Below, piece by piece: positions 1 through 12,392 of a stretch of 64,000 nt of DNA. The notes below the pieces were generated by a model that saw only the letters and a program-made list of their open reading frames with translations, made no database searches and was not told the origin of the DNA. The position numbers were made by a program, and so were the translations under genes. Numbering within the stretch: position 1 is the stretch's first letter; every line of letters begins with the position of its first letter. Source of the DNA: Sordaria brevicollis (taxonomy: Eukaryota > Ascomycota > Sordariomycetes > Sordariales > Sordariaceae); NCBI GenBank assembly GCA_033439795.1, contig JAUTDP010000003.1, forward strand, positions 2,666,001-2,730,000. The letters run 5' to 3'.

Positions 1-416
1 AAAGGATTTTATAATTTATTATAATAACTTTAATAAATTTTTAAATACATTTAGGGAATTTTTTATAATCGGGGTCTTAGAAATAAATAATAATTATAAG
101 GGAATTAAATAAAGCGAAATAAACGGCGTTAATATAATCGTTAATTAATAATTCGGTATCGAAGATTAGGAGCCCTATAAATTATTTATTATCGTTACCG
201 CTATTATTATTAAAATCTAATTCCTTAATTTAATTCTCCTTTAATAATAAAATATATATATAATTCGTTACTTAATCGTTACCGAAATTATATTTATCCG
301 TTAAAATATTTCTAAATAATTAAGAAAAGGCGTTAGGAACGGCGGCGTAAGCGCCCGGGCGGTATATAATTTTAAAATAAAAATCGCTAAAGAATTCGGA
401 CTATTAAATTTATTAT

Positions 417-1001
417 TAAGTAAAATTCTTATTCCCTAGCTAAATTTATAGCGCCAATATAGTATGGGGTTTATCTTCGATTCCCTGTAGGATGAAACTG
501 TAAGCGTTAAACGCCCCGGATAAAAACCCCGGTTATAATTCCCGGCGCGGATTTATCCGCGCCGCTTCTTCGGCGTTTTACGATCGTAATACATATCCAC
601 CATTAACGCGATTAATATCCGTCTCATCCCTTCTATTTACTATTACGCTAGAATATTAAACCGTTCCGCCTTCTTAATCCGCCGTCCTATTTCCTATTTA
701 CTACCGCCTTCCGCTTTTTATTCCCCCGTCCGTTTATTTTCCTAATTACTATTAAACTTCCTAACCGTTAAATTCTCTTTTATTTTTTCTATCCTCTTCC
801 TCCCCCTATAATGGCTACGTCTCTACTATAATTTGTACTAGCGTAAGGACCTCCCTCCCTTAAATATAAAAACCCCCCGTCCCCCGGGCCTTTTTAGGCT
901 TTTCCTTCCTTCAATAATAATAATCGACTCGAAATGGCCACTCCCCGTTAAAAACGCGCTGAGGCGCTGCGCAAGATAATGGAGACCTCCGACGAGGATA
1001 A
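417..1001 (+). repeat. Copy A of a ~590-bp dispersed module
   Basis: This segment matches 3,627-4,221 directly and the reverse complement of about 18,775-19,364, with differences that are almost all C/T or G/A transitions. It starts with a TAAGTAA(A/G)ATTC motif and includes a perfect 8-bp hairpin (GGCGCGGA, 4-nt loop, TCCGCGCC) near 544-563. It also has a doubled CCCCGG separated by ATAAAAA. Its right end abuts the Gypsy relic, so it looks like a truncated element inserted in or next to that element. The 590-bp unit is probably the end or leader region of a longer retroelement; its family is not recognised. Confidence 0.75.
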
Positions 1002-3480
1002 TAAATTTATTATTAATTAAAGAATTTTATTATTATAAAATATTAAAGGCTTTTATAATTAATAATAATTTTAATAACGTTTTTAATTCTTTAAAATTCA
1101 AAGCGCTACTCTTCGAAGGCTTTAATAATAACGAAGAATTCTTTATCGTAAATTTCGTAATTATATTCGGCCGGGGAATATTTAAATAAAAAGAAAGCGA
1201 TAGGGTAGTATTTCCCTTCCTTATTAATTTAAGAAAGGATATTACCAAACGCTTAATCCGAAGCGTCGATTTCGATAATAATTTAACGCTCGGGGTAATA
1301 ATACGTAAGAATAGGGGCCGAAATAAAAGCGTTTTTCAAGCGTTTAAATACCGTAATTATAATTTTAAATATAAGGTTAATTTATTTATTATAGGATATA
1401 AAAATTATAAGGGGTTAAACGATTTTAGAGAAGCCTTTAATAAATCTACGGTAAAAATTCGCGAAGTTAATAAAACGTTAAAAATCTTGTAAAGTTTTTA
1501 GAATGTTTTAATCGATAATAATATTAACCTTTTCGGGATTTATACGTAAATTATCGTAGGAAATAATAAACTGTAAGTACTTTATTTTATATTTATAAAA
1601 TTCGTACTTCCGGATATTAATAATTAAACCCGCTTTTATAAGCCTTTTTATAATATTTTCGAAATAATGTTTATATTCCGCTTTAATTCTATTATAAATA
1701 AATACGTTATTAAAGTAGGCTATAATATATTTATTTAAAATATTAAATAGAATATAATTAATATAATACCAAAATGATATTAGCGCGCCTATTATATTAA
1801 AATTTATAATAAAGTATTCGAAGAGATTAAATTTAATAATAAATATAATTTTTTATTTATTACTTTTAATAATATATAAATAGTTAAAGGTTATAATAAT
1901 ATTAAATTTATTAAATTATTTCGCTTTATAGAAGGAATTAATTATTTTATAAATAAAGGGAATAGGATATTTATTCTTTATTATAATATTATTCAATTTA
2001 TAATAATCGACGTAAATTTGTATACTACCCTTTAATTTTCAGGCTAGGAATATAAAAATAATTATAAAGGATAAATTTAATTAAATAAAATTAGAAGTTA
2101 AAAAGTCGTTTAAATATTTACGTACGATGTGGAATTCTTTTTAAAATATAAAGCGTAGGTAGTAATATAAGGGGGTTTAACCGGGGATAAAATCGATTTT
2201 ATAATTAAAGGGGCGGTAAAATGGTATTATTTTTATAATTTCAAGGTCGAAGGCTTTTTAAAGGCGGTAAAAATACCCTAATAAAATTTCGATAATTTTT
2301 AAATAAATAGGCGCTAACTTTTTATTAATATATTTTTAAATATCTTCCGCCGAAATAGCCCGGAATTATAATTATTCTATTACCTAATCCCGGTAATTAA
2401 TTAAAGATTAATAAAGGAGGATAAATATAAATTAGCCGGCGAATATTATACGAAATATAATATTATCGAAATTATTAAAAATTTAATTAAAATTTTTAGG
2501 GTTAGGGTCGGGGAGCGGGATTATAACCGTTAATAAATTATTAATAATATTAAGGAAAAGTATTATAATTTCGGTAAAATAATAAAATTAATCGGGAATA
2601 TATTTAAAGATTTTTACGCCGGGTTCTTTGTATATTAGGATAAAATTAAAGGTAAATAGTAGGCGGATAATTATATTTTATAATTAATTATAATTATTCG
2701 GGCGAAAATAAGCCTTTGAAATAAAATAGGGGGAAGCGGAATAGTAATAAAATTTTTATAATTTGGCGGAGGGCTAAGTTGGGTTTTAAGGTACGGGTTT
2801 AATTTTTAATAATATTTAAAAGGTTATAGCCGGTAAAGGAAGGTCCGGTACGTTTTCGACGGAAGGCGAAGGAAATAAAGGCGTTTCTTTAATAATAAAG
2901 CCGGGGAAATTTATAATATTTTATAATTAATTTATAATAAGGTTATACTTTTTTAATTAAAGGAGGCTAAAAATAATATTAGGGTTATTAAAAAGCTAAA
3001 CGAAGAGAGTAAAATAATTTATAAAAGAATTAATAAAATAAAATATAATATAAATATAGGAAATAAAATTACTTTCGCGACCGTTAGTTAAATGGAGGGT
3101 ATAGGGGTAATAAAGAAATATTAAAAGGAGAATATAACGTTATATAAAGGAAGAATTAATAAAGCTTATTAGCGAATACCCGGAATTGATTATTATAGAA
3201 TATAGCGTTTCGAAAATGTTATTAGAACGAATAGAATTTAAGAAAGAGAAATTAATATTTAATTCTATAAAATATAAATAGAAATTTTTTAATTCTTCCG
3301 TATTACGCTTTTAACGGCGACTTTTATTAAAAGTTAGGTTTTTCCTACTTTAAATATCGGTATTAAAATTAGAGTATTTTAAATAAGAATAGGGGTTTAA
3401 GCCTTATATTTCGCTTTAATTATATAAATTATAATATAATAGCCGGCTTTGCTATAATATATATATAAACCCTCCGCCTT
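1002..3480 (-). mobile_element. Ty3/Gypsy LTR retrotransposon relic (RIP-killed)
   Basis: Read on the minus strand through RIP stops, this segment keeps the order of a Gypsy polyprotein. A zinc-knuckle remnant at about 3,425-3,465 has Cys and His replaced by Tyr (YYSKAGYY). The reverse transcriptase motif VDYYKLNN lies at about 1,990-2,013. The catalytic YLDD box is read as YFNN at about 1,705-1,716. An RNase H start reading IEIDASD lies at about 1,258-1,270. Integrase is not seen: the element is cut at about 1,002 by the dispersed module. No LTRs could be assigned. Family assignment rests on motif order and is firm at the Gypsy level only. Confidence 0.8.
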
Positions 3481-3626
3481 ATAGCGGGTTTATTCCTTTA
3501 TAAAAATAGGGCTATTAAATTTCCCTATAAAGGTAAAAATTTTATTAAAAATTATAAAATCGCCAACGGATTAAACGGGGGTAAATAATAAAACGTTAAC
3601 GTAATAATTAATATTTAATAAATTAA

Positions 3627-4221
3627 TAAGTAAGATTCTTATTCCCTAGCTAAATTTATAGCGCTAATATAGTATGGGGTCTATTTCCGATTCCCCGTAG
3701 GATGAAATTGTAGGCGTTAAGCACCCCGGATAAAAACCCCGGCTACATTTCTCAGCGCGGACCTATCCGCGCCGCTTCTTCGGCGTTTTACGATCGCGGT
3801 ATATACTTACCGCTAATGCAATTAATATCCGTTTTATCCCCTTTATTTACCGTTACACTAGAATATTAGACCGCTCTGCCTTTTTAATCTACCGTCCCGT
3901 CCCTTATTTATTACCGCTTTCCGCCTTCTATTCCCCCGTCTATTTACCCTTCTAATTATTATTAAATTTCCTAACCGTTAAATTTTCCTTTATTTTTTCT
4001 ATCCTTTTCCTCCCCTTATTATAGCTACGTTTCTATTATAATTTATATTAATATAAAGATTTCCTTCCTTTAAATATAAAAACCCCTTTATCCCCCCGGG
4101 TCTTTTTAAATTTTTCTTTCCTTTAATAATAATAATCGATTTAAAATAGATATTTTCCGTTAAAAACGTATTAAAGCGCTCTATAAAATAATAAAGACTT
4201 CCGATAAGGATAAAGGCGAAA
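3627..4221 (+). repeat. Copy B of the ~590-bp dispersed module
   Basis: Direct copy of the module at 417-1,001. It forms the outer end of the left inverted-repeat arm. The GCGCGGA/TCCGCGC hairpin is retained. Downstream, the frame continues into a RIP-damaged open region with an Asn-rich stretch (about 4,930-5,110) that copy A lacks. The module is therefore likely the leader of a longer unit reaching about 5,340. Confidence 0.75.
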
Positions 4222-5389
4222 ATTCGTTTCCTTTTCGCCTTCTTTCGCCGACCCCTATATTTAATATAATTAATACCGATATTAAAATTAATTTCGAGCG
4301 TATTATTAAACGCTTTATTAATAATAAATTCTTTTATATATTAAAAAAAGGGTAAGTTTTCCTTTTATTACGTTTTATTTTTATATTAATTTTTCCGAAA
4401 CCGTATCCGTACTTTTTTATATTTTGCTTATACTTTTTAATTAGTTAAAGCCTTTTTCTCCTTCTTAATTATTTTAAGTTATAATATTTATATAAAGGCT
4501 ATTATTAAATCGATTTATTATATCCTTAATTATTTAAATAAATTATTATTTTTTATATCGTTAACGTCTCCTATTTTAATTCGTCTTTAAATAAATTTAA
4601 TTAGGCTATTTAATATATTTTAACGGTTTTATATTATATAATCGATATATTTCGCGGCTTTTACAATTTTTATAATACTTTTTAAGAGAAGGTCGTTAAT
4701 AAAAACCCAATTAGTAACGAATTCTACGATTATTTTATCCGCTTCCATATTATTATTAAGGAATTTACCAATTCGATTCGCCTTCGCTTTATTAGCGATA
4801 GTTTTATTAATACCCTTAAGTAATTTATTCGCTATAGAAAGTAATCGGTTAATAATTATTTTTAAAAAGGTTATTGCGAATTTTTCCTTTCTAATAAAGA
4901 TAGTTTAATCGGCGGTCGTATTCCTTTAGGTAGTATCCTCTATAATAATAATAATAATTTACCCTATAATAATAATAGTAATTTATTTCGTAATAATAGC
5001 GGTAGAATTCCTCCGAATAGTAATAGTATTTATATATTTTCCTATAATAGTTCCTTAATAAAAATTAATTCGCTAATTATTTATTTTACTAATCCTATTC
5101 TTATTAATAGTAATTAGTTTGTTTAACGTTAATTCGTAATTAATATTATACGTTAATATATTCGTTAATTCGATAAATAGAACCGTTTATTCGCTAATAA
5201 TAATAAAATATTAAAGGCCTTAATTAATTATAAAAAGAAATAATAATTAAATAGGTTATCGCTTTTGTAGCCCAATAGATTTTTAATTAAATAGAAATCC
5301 TCTTTCGTCCTCGTTCTAATATATTAGTAAATAAAAGTAAAAGAAAAGGAAGGAAAGAAAATTAAGAATAGCGAACGAATTTATTTCGC

Positions 5390-8300
5390 TATTCTTCTTT
5401 TAATTCGATTATTAGGCGGTATTTATTTAATCGTCTTAATCGAAATATTTATAATAAAATTTTTTCGGCCTTAATTTTATTATCTAAATAAATTTGGAGT
5501 TATTTTTACGTTTATAGTTAATCGGTTATTATAAATTATATATTTATTATTTGGAGATATTCGAACGTAATATAGTAGAATATTTCCTATTCTAATTTAT
5601 ATAAATAAATAAGGGTATTAATATCGGAAATTCTTTTTTAAAAAAAGAAGGTTTTAAAGCCGATTACTTCCGTTCTCGTTTAAATAAGGAGGGAGTTCTT
5701 CGTTTTCGTTAATAAATAATAATCCTTATTATCTTCTAAAGGTTAGGCTTTTTTCCGTTTTTTCTTTTTTTAACCGATTATATACCGTTTTATTATAATA
5801 TTATTAAATTTCGGGTCGAGGTTAATAATCGTAAATTTATACCGCCGATTTAATTTAATTATTATTATTATTAATTAATAATTATAGCGCGATATTTATT
5901 CTCTCTTTATAATATCTTTTAATTATATTTTTCGATTAAAAGTTAAAAGTTCCGGCGGTTATAATAATTGAGCGGGTATACCTATTACCGGGGGCGGTCC
6001 CGTTATAATCGTTATAAAGTTCTTTATTAATATTTATTCTTCCGCTTATTTAATTTTAGTAGTACCGCTTTTTAATTTATTAATAAATAATTAATTTTTT
6101 ATTCGTTTTATTTAAATATAATTAATTATTTAAACTATTATTCTTCGGACGAATTTAATTTAATCTATACGGGTGAATTTCTTTTCGAAAGCCTTTACCC
6201 ATTTATTAAAATAGAAGTCGAATAGCGGGTAAAAAATTTCCGTTTTAAAATTCCGTATTAATATAGTTTTATATACCCCAGCGACGATTTTTAAATATTT
6301 AATTTAGTATTTAATTAGTCCGATTATTATTCTTCGGGGTTTATTATATATTTTTATCGGTTAATAAAAAGTTAAAGCTTTATATATAATTACGCTTTAA
6401 ATATATTTAATATAAATTTCCTTTATACGAACGAAGGAATAATTCTAAATTTTTGCGGTTAATTAAATTAACGTATTCGTTTAAATCTTTATTTTTTTTT
6501 TAATAATTTCTATATAGGTTCGATAATTAAATTTGCGGTTTAATTAAACGTTTAAGAATCTTATCGATTCCGTTGGTCGAAATATAATATTTTCGAATTA
6601 GAGAATTTCCGTTCTTAATACTCTCGTCCGCGTAAAATATATTAATTCTATTTTATTCGCTTTAAATTTTATATTTTTCTCCCTTACTTATTCGGAATAA
6701 ATTTCTTATATTATTTAAAATATTTTATAATTCTCTTCGATAGTTTTCGCTATAGCGATAATATTAGTATCGTTGGCGAAACCGACCGTAATTATATTCT
6801 TAACCGTAATTAATTTATAATATAATAGGGTAATAAAGAGGATAAAAAGAATTAGGGAGAGGGGGGAGCTTTAAGGTATTCTAATTTCTATAATATAGGG
6901 AATGGATATTTCGTCGTCGAAGAAAAAGGAATTTCTTTATCCGTTAATAAAATTCGCTACTTATTCGAAAATTTATTATAAGAATTGCATTTCCTATAGG
7001 GTATATAATAATTATTTATAATTAATTTTATCGAATACGCTTTTAAAATTAAGGAGTATTAGCGATGTAATGGCTTTGAGTTTTTAGGCCGTATATATAA
7101 TATTTATAATAATACGGATAGTAAATTCGGTCGAACGGTTTATTCGATTATTTATTTAGCCCTTTGGTAGGAAGTTAAATTCTTTTATAGTTTGGGTGAA
7201 TTTTTTAGCGACGAGCGTTTTAAAGATTTTCCCAACGTTATTTAATGATAAAATTAATTTCTACGCGTTAATTAATTTTTATTATATAACGGTTTTTCTT
7301 AATTTTTTGAGAATAATTACTTTTATATTTTTAAACTACTATAGGAAGTACTTAAAACGAAAATTCGTAATTGTAAAAACGGTTATAGTTTTTTAGAATA
7401 ATTTTTTATAAATTTTTAAAAATTTATTCGAATATTAATCGATATTCGGTATTTTATTCGGAATTATCCGAAATAAGACCCCTTAAATATCCTCTTCGGT
7501 AATTAATTCGTTAATAAATAATAAATTATTAATATTTAATAAAAAGGTTTAATTAGGTAAATAATTTATAAAAATATTTACTTTCGGGAAGAAATATTCG
7601 GCGAAAATATTCGTTTTACTATTATAATTTTCAATTTTTTTTATTCCTTTATATTATTTAAAAATTAGGAATTTAGGCGGGTTTATTAGTAAATAATTTT
7701 AAATATAGGTTTATTTTTCGAGGGTTTAAAATTTATTTAAATTCTTCGACGCCCTTTCGACGCCTTTTTGTTATATCGTTTATTAAATTTTTATATTAAT
7801 TTTTTTTTTTTTTATTAATACTTTTATAAATTTTACTTAATTCGAGGATATCCTTTCTTTATATTATTTTTATTATTTCCGTTTCGCATTTTTCGTCGCT
7901 ATTTTATATTTTAACGTTTATTACTTCGTTCTTTTCCTTCGATTTTTTTTCCAGTACGGGACGAATTCCTCTATTATATTTATAAATTCTTTATCGAATT
8001 TATCGAATATAAATTCTAATTCTTCTTTCGTATCGATTTTCGCCAAGACCGAAATCTATTATAACGCCGCTTCCTATACTTTTTCCGCATTTATTAAATT
8101 CTAATTATAACTTTCTTCTATTTCCGCTTTTTTAACCTTTTTTCTAATATAAATTTAGATTTTTTAAGGATAATAATTTAAATTAATTTATTCGTACCGT
8201 TACGTCCTTTAATATTCGGTTTCGATTTTTAATATTATTTATACGTAATCGATTATTTTATTTCTTTCTTCCTATATTATATTATTTATATAGGTCGGTT

Positions 8301-10595
8301 CCCTTTTAGGGGTAATAAATTATATACGCTATTATTGTATTTATATAAAGAGTTTTTCGGTTCCCGGGTTAGTTTTATTTTTTAAATCCTAATTAGGATA
8401 ATAGAGGTTAAAGTCCCCGATAGTTATAATTTAATATTTTATTAAGGGTTTTTCTTCGAAGAGTTTAAAGAGGGGAAATTCTTATTTATATTCCGGTATT
8501 TTATATATTTTAATAGGGGAATAAATCGAATAAACGGTTAATAGTTCCTTTAAATTTTTAAACGTTATAGAGGCTTAATCTCTTCCGACGTAGAAATTTA
8601 AATCCTTAAAATTTTATTTTTTATTTATATAAATAACCGCCTTCCCTTTTCTAAATAATCTACCTTAATATATTTACTACCTTATAAATAATAAATATCT
8701 TCGTTCAAATTCCTACCCGGCTTTTAAATCGTTACGATATTATAAATCTCCTCTTATTCGAATAATAATTTCCCTCTTTCGTATAATTTCCTTATATTTT
8801 AATAAAGTATTTTTAATTAAATTATTAATTATCCTATAAAGGAATATTTTTTAGCCCTGCGGGCGGAGTGGGAACGGGAATCTTTTCCTTTTAAATAATC
8901 GGTCTAATAGCGGCGATTAAGCCGGTACTATTCCGAATATTCGAATTTTAAAAATTTATAAACGCGTTTATTAGGCTTTTAATTATTAATTTCGGTTTAA
9001 TAAAGGGTTTATTAATCCGTTTACGGGTATAACTTTTATTTCCGCTTTTAAACTCCTTTTTACGAATAATAATAGTATGGGCGGTAAAGGGGGTATTAAA
9101 GAAATTAATATCTTTATTATCCTTTACCGCCGCCGGTTTTAATATAATACTTTTCTTAAGGTTTTTTTAATATGTAAATAAATATAGCCTTTTAGCGTAT
9201 TTTATAGTAGCCTTTACGATAATTTTTTTAAAAATAGGGTATATTTTCTTTTCGAAGGCGTAATATTTATATTTTTTATATAAAGCGTAGAAAATTAGTA
9301 ATTTATCTTCGTTAAATAAGTAATTCGCTTTTTTAAAGTAATTTTTATTATATTTATCCTTACTGTAATATTTATAAACGTTAATATTATAATAAAATTT
9401 CCCTAAATATTTTACGCCCTAATAAATAAAATATTATTAAATATTAATTAAGGAAATAAATAATTCGTAAATATACGCGCCGCCCTTTTAAAAGAAGAAT
9501 CCTTTATAAAAAATTTTAATTACTTTTATAATCGTAACCTCTATTATAAAGAATTCCTTATTTTCGCTAATTTTTTTCTTTTACGGGCGTATTTTAATAA
9601 TAAAAGTAATTAAATTCGTTTATTATATTTTATAAATAATATTTTCTATTTTTATATATTCGGTAATATTCGTTTAGGGGAACCTTTTAGCGATTAACGT
9701 AATAATATTTAAAAATATAAATACTTTTTTACTAAAGATTTTTTTAACCTAAATTTAATATTATTAATATTATTCGCGTATAACGTTATCGAATATAATT
9801 TTATAATTTCTTATTATAAGTAATTTTATAACGGTTTGTACGATATTAAAAGTATTAGTCTTTAAGTCGCGAAATATCTTTTTAATTTAAATTTTAATTT
9901 CTTTATTCGTCCGCTTTAAATATTAAATATCGATTATAATATTTCGGATAAAGAAAGTACGGTCGTAATTAACGGGGAATATTTTCGGAGGGGGGGTAAT
10001 AATTATAATATATTAAAAGATAAACCCGGTCTTAGGAAGAATATTTTTTATAATTCCGGCCTATATTTTCGGCGCTTTTTTAGTATTCTTTTATAATTTT
10101 TATAAAATCGTCTTCTTTAAATCGTCGAAATCTTTCTTAATAATAATTTAATTATTATTAATTTTATTAATTTTAGGGCGTATTATTCTATTTTTCTTCG
10201 TAAAGATTTTCGTATATTTATTAAATAATTTACGAATTTAATTGCAATTTTCGAACGAAACGGCGTCGTAATTTAAAAATTTATTTACTTTAGCGATAAA
10301 TTTTTTTATAATTTCGTCGTCCTTTTACGTTTTTTCCGAAATCTTTGCGGCGCGCGCTACGTTAAGGTCATTACAAATTAAAAATCCTACAAACGGGTTG
10401 TAGACGCTATTTTCGAATTTATAGTTGCCGCTATTAATCGCTATTGGTAATAACGATATATCGTCGTCGCTATATTCGTCGCGGGATATTGTGAGGGACG
10501 TAAAAGACCCTTTTAAATCGATTCCCGTTATCGGTTTTCGTTTTGGAGCGCTCTTCGACCAGAAATCGGCGTTTCCGGTTCCAAAGCAGTTTTTT
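5390..10595 (-). mobile_element. Tad1-like LINE retrotransposon relic, left copy
   Basis: Inverted copy of the LINE in the right arm. Reading on the minus strand runs from the 5' region near 10,595 through gag-like sequence, an endonuclease and a reverse transcriptase, to a 3' end near 5,390. The RT region is recognisable at about 6,740-6,800, the counterpart of the FADD box of the right copy. A G-run near 9,988-9,996 corresponds to the 15-C run of the right copy at about 13,002-13,016. All frames are closed by RIP stops. The assignment follows the better-preserved motifs of the right copy. Confidence 0.75.
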
Positions 10596-12392
10596 GTTGA
10601 TAATAAATTAATAATAAATTCGTAGAAGAGGTTTATTTAATTTTCGAAATCGTTAAAAACTAGGCGGTTAATATTAATAACGTTAACGAAAATATTTTAA
10701 AAGCGCTTATTAATTTTTAATTTAAAAGCCTCGATATAACGGCGAATATTAAATTCGTAGGAGTCGGCGAATTTAATAAATATATAAATAAAATCGGCGA
10801 AAGGAAGGGTATTTTATTATAAATAATTTATTTCCCAAATTATTTTAATATAAATATCGAAAGTAATATAGTATAGGTCGAATTATTTAAAGAAATTTTA
10901 AAAATTGGTAAAATTTATAAATTAAATAATAGAGTTTTAAAAGGAAATTATAATTATATCGACTTTAAAGCGAATACGTATAAAAATATCGTTAAATAAA
11001 TATTAGGAAATATAAAAAATTTAATCGGTAAATATTAAATAAACGGCGTAATCGATAATAAATTTAATACCGATAAAAAATTTTTTATTAATATATTCCT
11101 TTTATCGTTTTATAAAGGAACGTTCAATGCCGGTAAAAATAGGGGGTTCGGCGCCGTAAATACGGTTAAATAAGGAGGGGGATAAAAAAAAAGAGCGATA
11201 AACGGGGGTTAGAAATTTATTTAATTAATAATATATTAGCGAATTTAGAATATAATTTCGATAATATATTAATTAACCCTAAATTAAATAGTATTAATTT
11301 ATTAATTAATTATATTGGCCTAAATAATTTAAAGGCGGACGGCGGCTTCAAATTCGGAAATATAAAAGAAGGTTTAATCGGTTTACCTTTATACTTCGGT
11401 AATTTCTTAAACGAATTTAATAATATAATTATAAAATTGGGTTTTAAAATGGGCAACGGTATTGAAATTTATTATAATTTAAATTTCAATATTATAAATA
11501 CGGTTTTAATAATATTAAAGTAAATACGGAATTAAGAAAAGAATTTAAAATCCGCTTTTATAACGCTTACGAAGCGAAAAAAGTTATCCTATAAATTATA
11601 AATAGTAATATTAATATAAAGCTAATTATAAGAAGGAAAGAAATTAATAACGAAAGCCTATTATTCGCCGTTAAAATTAGGGCCCGGGGTATTTATATTA
11701 GACGTTTCGGGGCTATTTAAATTTATAATTAGGATTAAATTTAAATTTAAGCGGGCGTAAAAGTAGAAAAAAATTAATAATATTCGGCTGTAAAATTAGC
11801 GAAGGGTCGGTAATATTCGGTCGAAATAGTAATTAATAAAAAGGATAAAGGATTTTATAAAAACGGGTTCGATAAAATTTAATTAAAAAAAATCAATACC
11901 GTTTTTATAAATTAATTAAAGCGAAACGCTTAATAAATATTAAATTATTAATTATAGAAAAGTATAATAAATTATTATAATACCGATTTAGGAGAAGTTT
12001 AGAGAAGACGTATTATTATACGAAGAGGAGAAGATCGAGAGAAAGTAGCGAAAACTCTACTCCCGGACTATATATATAAATGAAGTGGAGATATAATTGT
12101 GGGCACGATTGTGCTCCGTTGGTGGTTCGGTGCTAAAACGCCTAGGGAGCGTTGCCGATAATTTAGTGCTATAATAACGGGCACCGTTATTAATCGTTAT
12201 TAATAACGACGGCTCAACGCTATTGCTATATACGTCGCGGGACATCGCGAGGGACGTAAAAGACCCTCTTAAGTCGATTCCCGTTATCGGTTTTCGTTTT
12301 AGAGCGCTCCTCGATTAAAAATCGGCGTTTCCGGTTCTAAAGTAGTTTTTTAAATATAATAATAGTCAATTATACGTATTTCTTTCACCGTT
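10596..12392. repeat. Spacer of the inverted repeat, RIP-degraded coding relic
   Basis: The 1.8-kb loop between the arms is itself AT-rich and RIP-like. Plus-strand reading frames at about 11,230-11,530 look protein-derived (for example a GFKMGNG motif followed by EIYYNLNF), but I do not recognise the family. The right-hand end holds a short extra copy of the LINE 5' terminus. The segment at about 12,050-12,260 is less mutated. No gene can be supported. Confidence 0.5.
12185..12351 (-). repeat. Extra copy of the LINE 5' end; forms a tight palindrome
   Basis: This short segment is in direct orientation to the inner end of the left arm (about 10,440-10,595) and inverted relative to 12,393-12,515. 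The two inverted halves of more than 110 bp are separated by only 41 bp (12,352-12,392). The sequence is less RIP-mutated than its surroundings. It looks like a 5' fragment of a third LINE copy fused head-to-head with the right-arm copy. Confidence 0.75.

Larger units (their letters stand above)
3627..10595. repeat. Left arm of a ~7-kb inverted repeat
   Basis: This arm is the inverted counterpart of 12,393-19,364. Anchor pairs were matched by eye at both ends and at several internal points: 5,340/17,640, 6,000/17,000, 6,900/16,070, 7,150/15,850 and 10,050/12,930. In every case the coordinate sums stay near 22,990, so the arms are collinear with few indels. Differences are mainly transitions, as expected if each arm was mutated by RIP independently. 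Outer to inner, the arm holds the 590-bp module, an Asn-rich reading frame (about 4,240-5,110), then the 3' to 5' sequence of a LINE. Confidence 0.88.

Noticed and set aside
10425..10625. 66-codon frame in the left inverted-repeat arm
   Set aside because: It belongs to the repeated LINE 5' end, is present in three copies with different damage, and has no recognisable protein.
12057..12245. 62-codon minus frame in the inverted-repeat loop
   Set aside because: It lies within repeat-derived sequence and is not recognisable as a protein.
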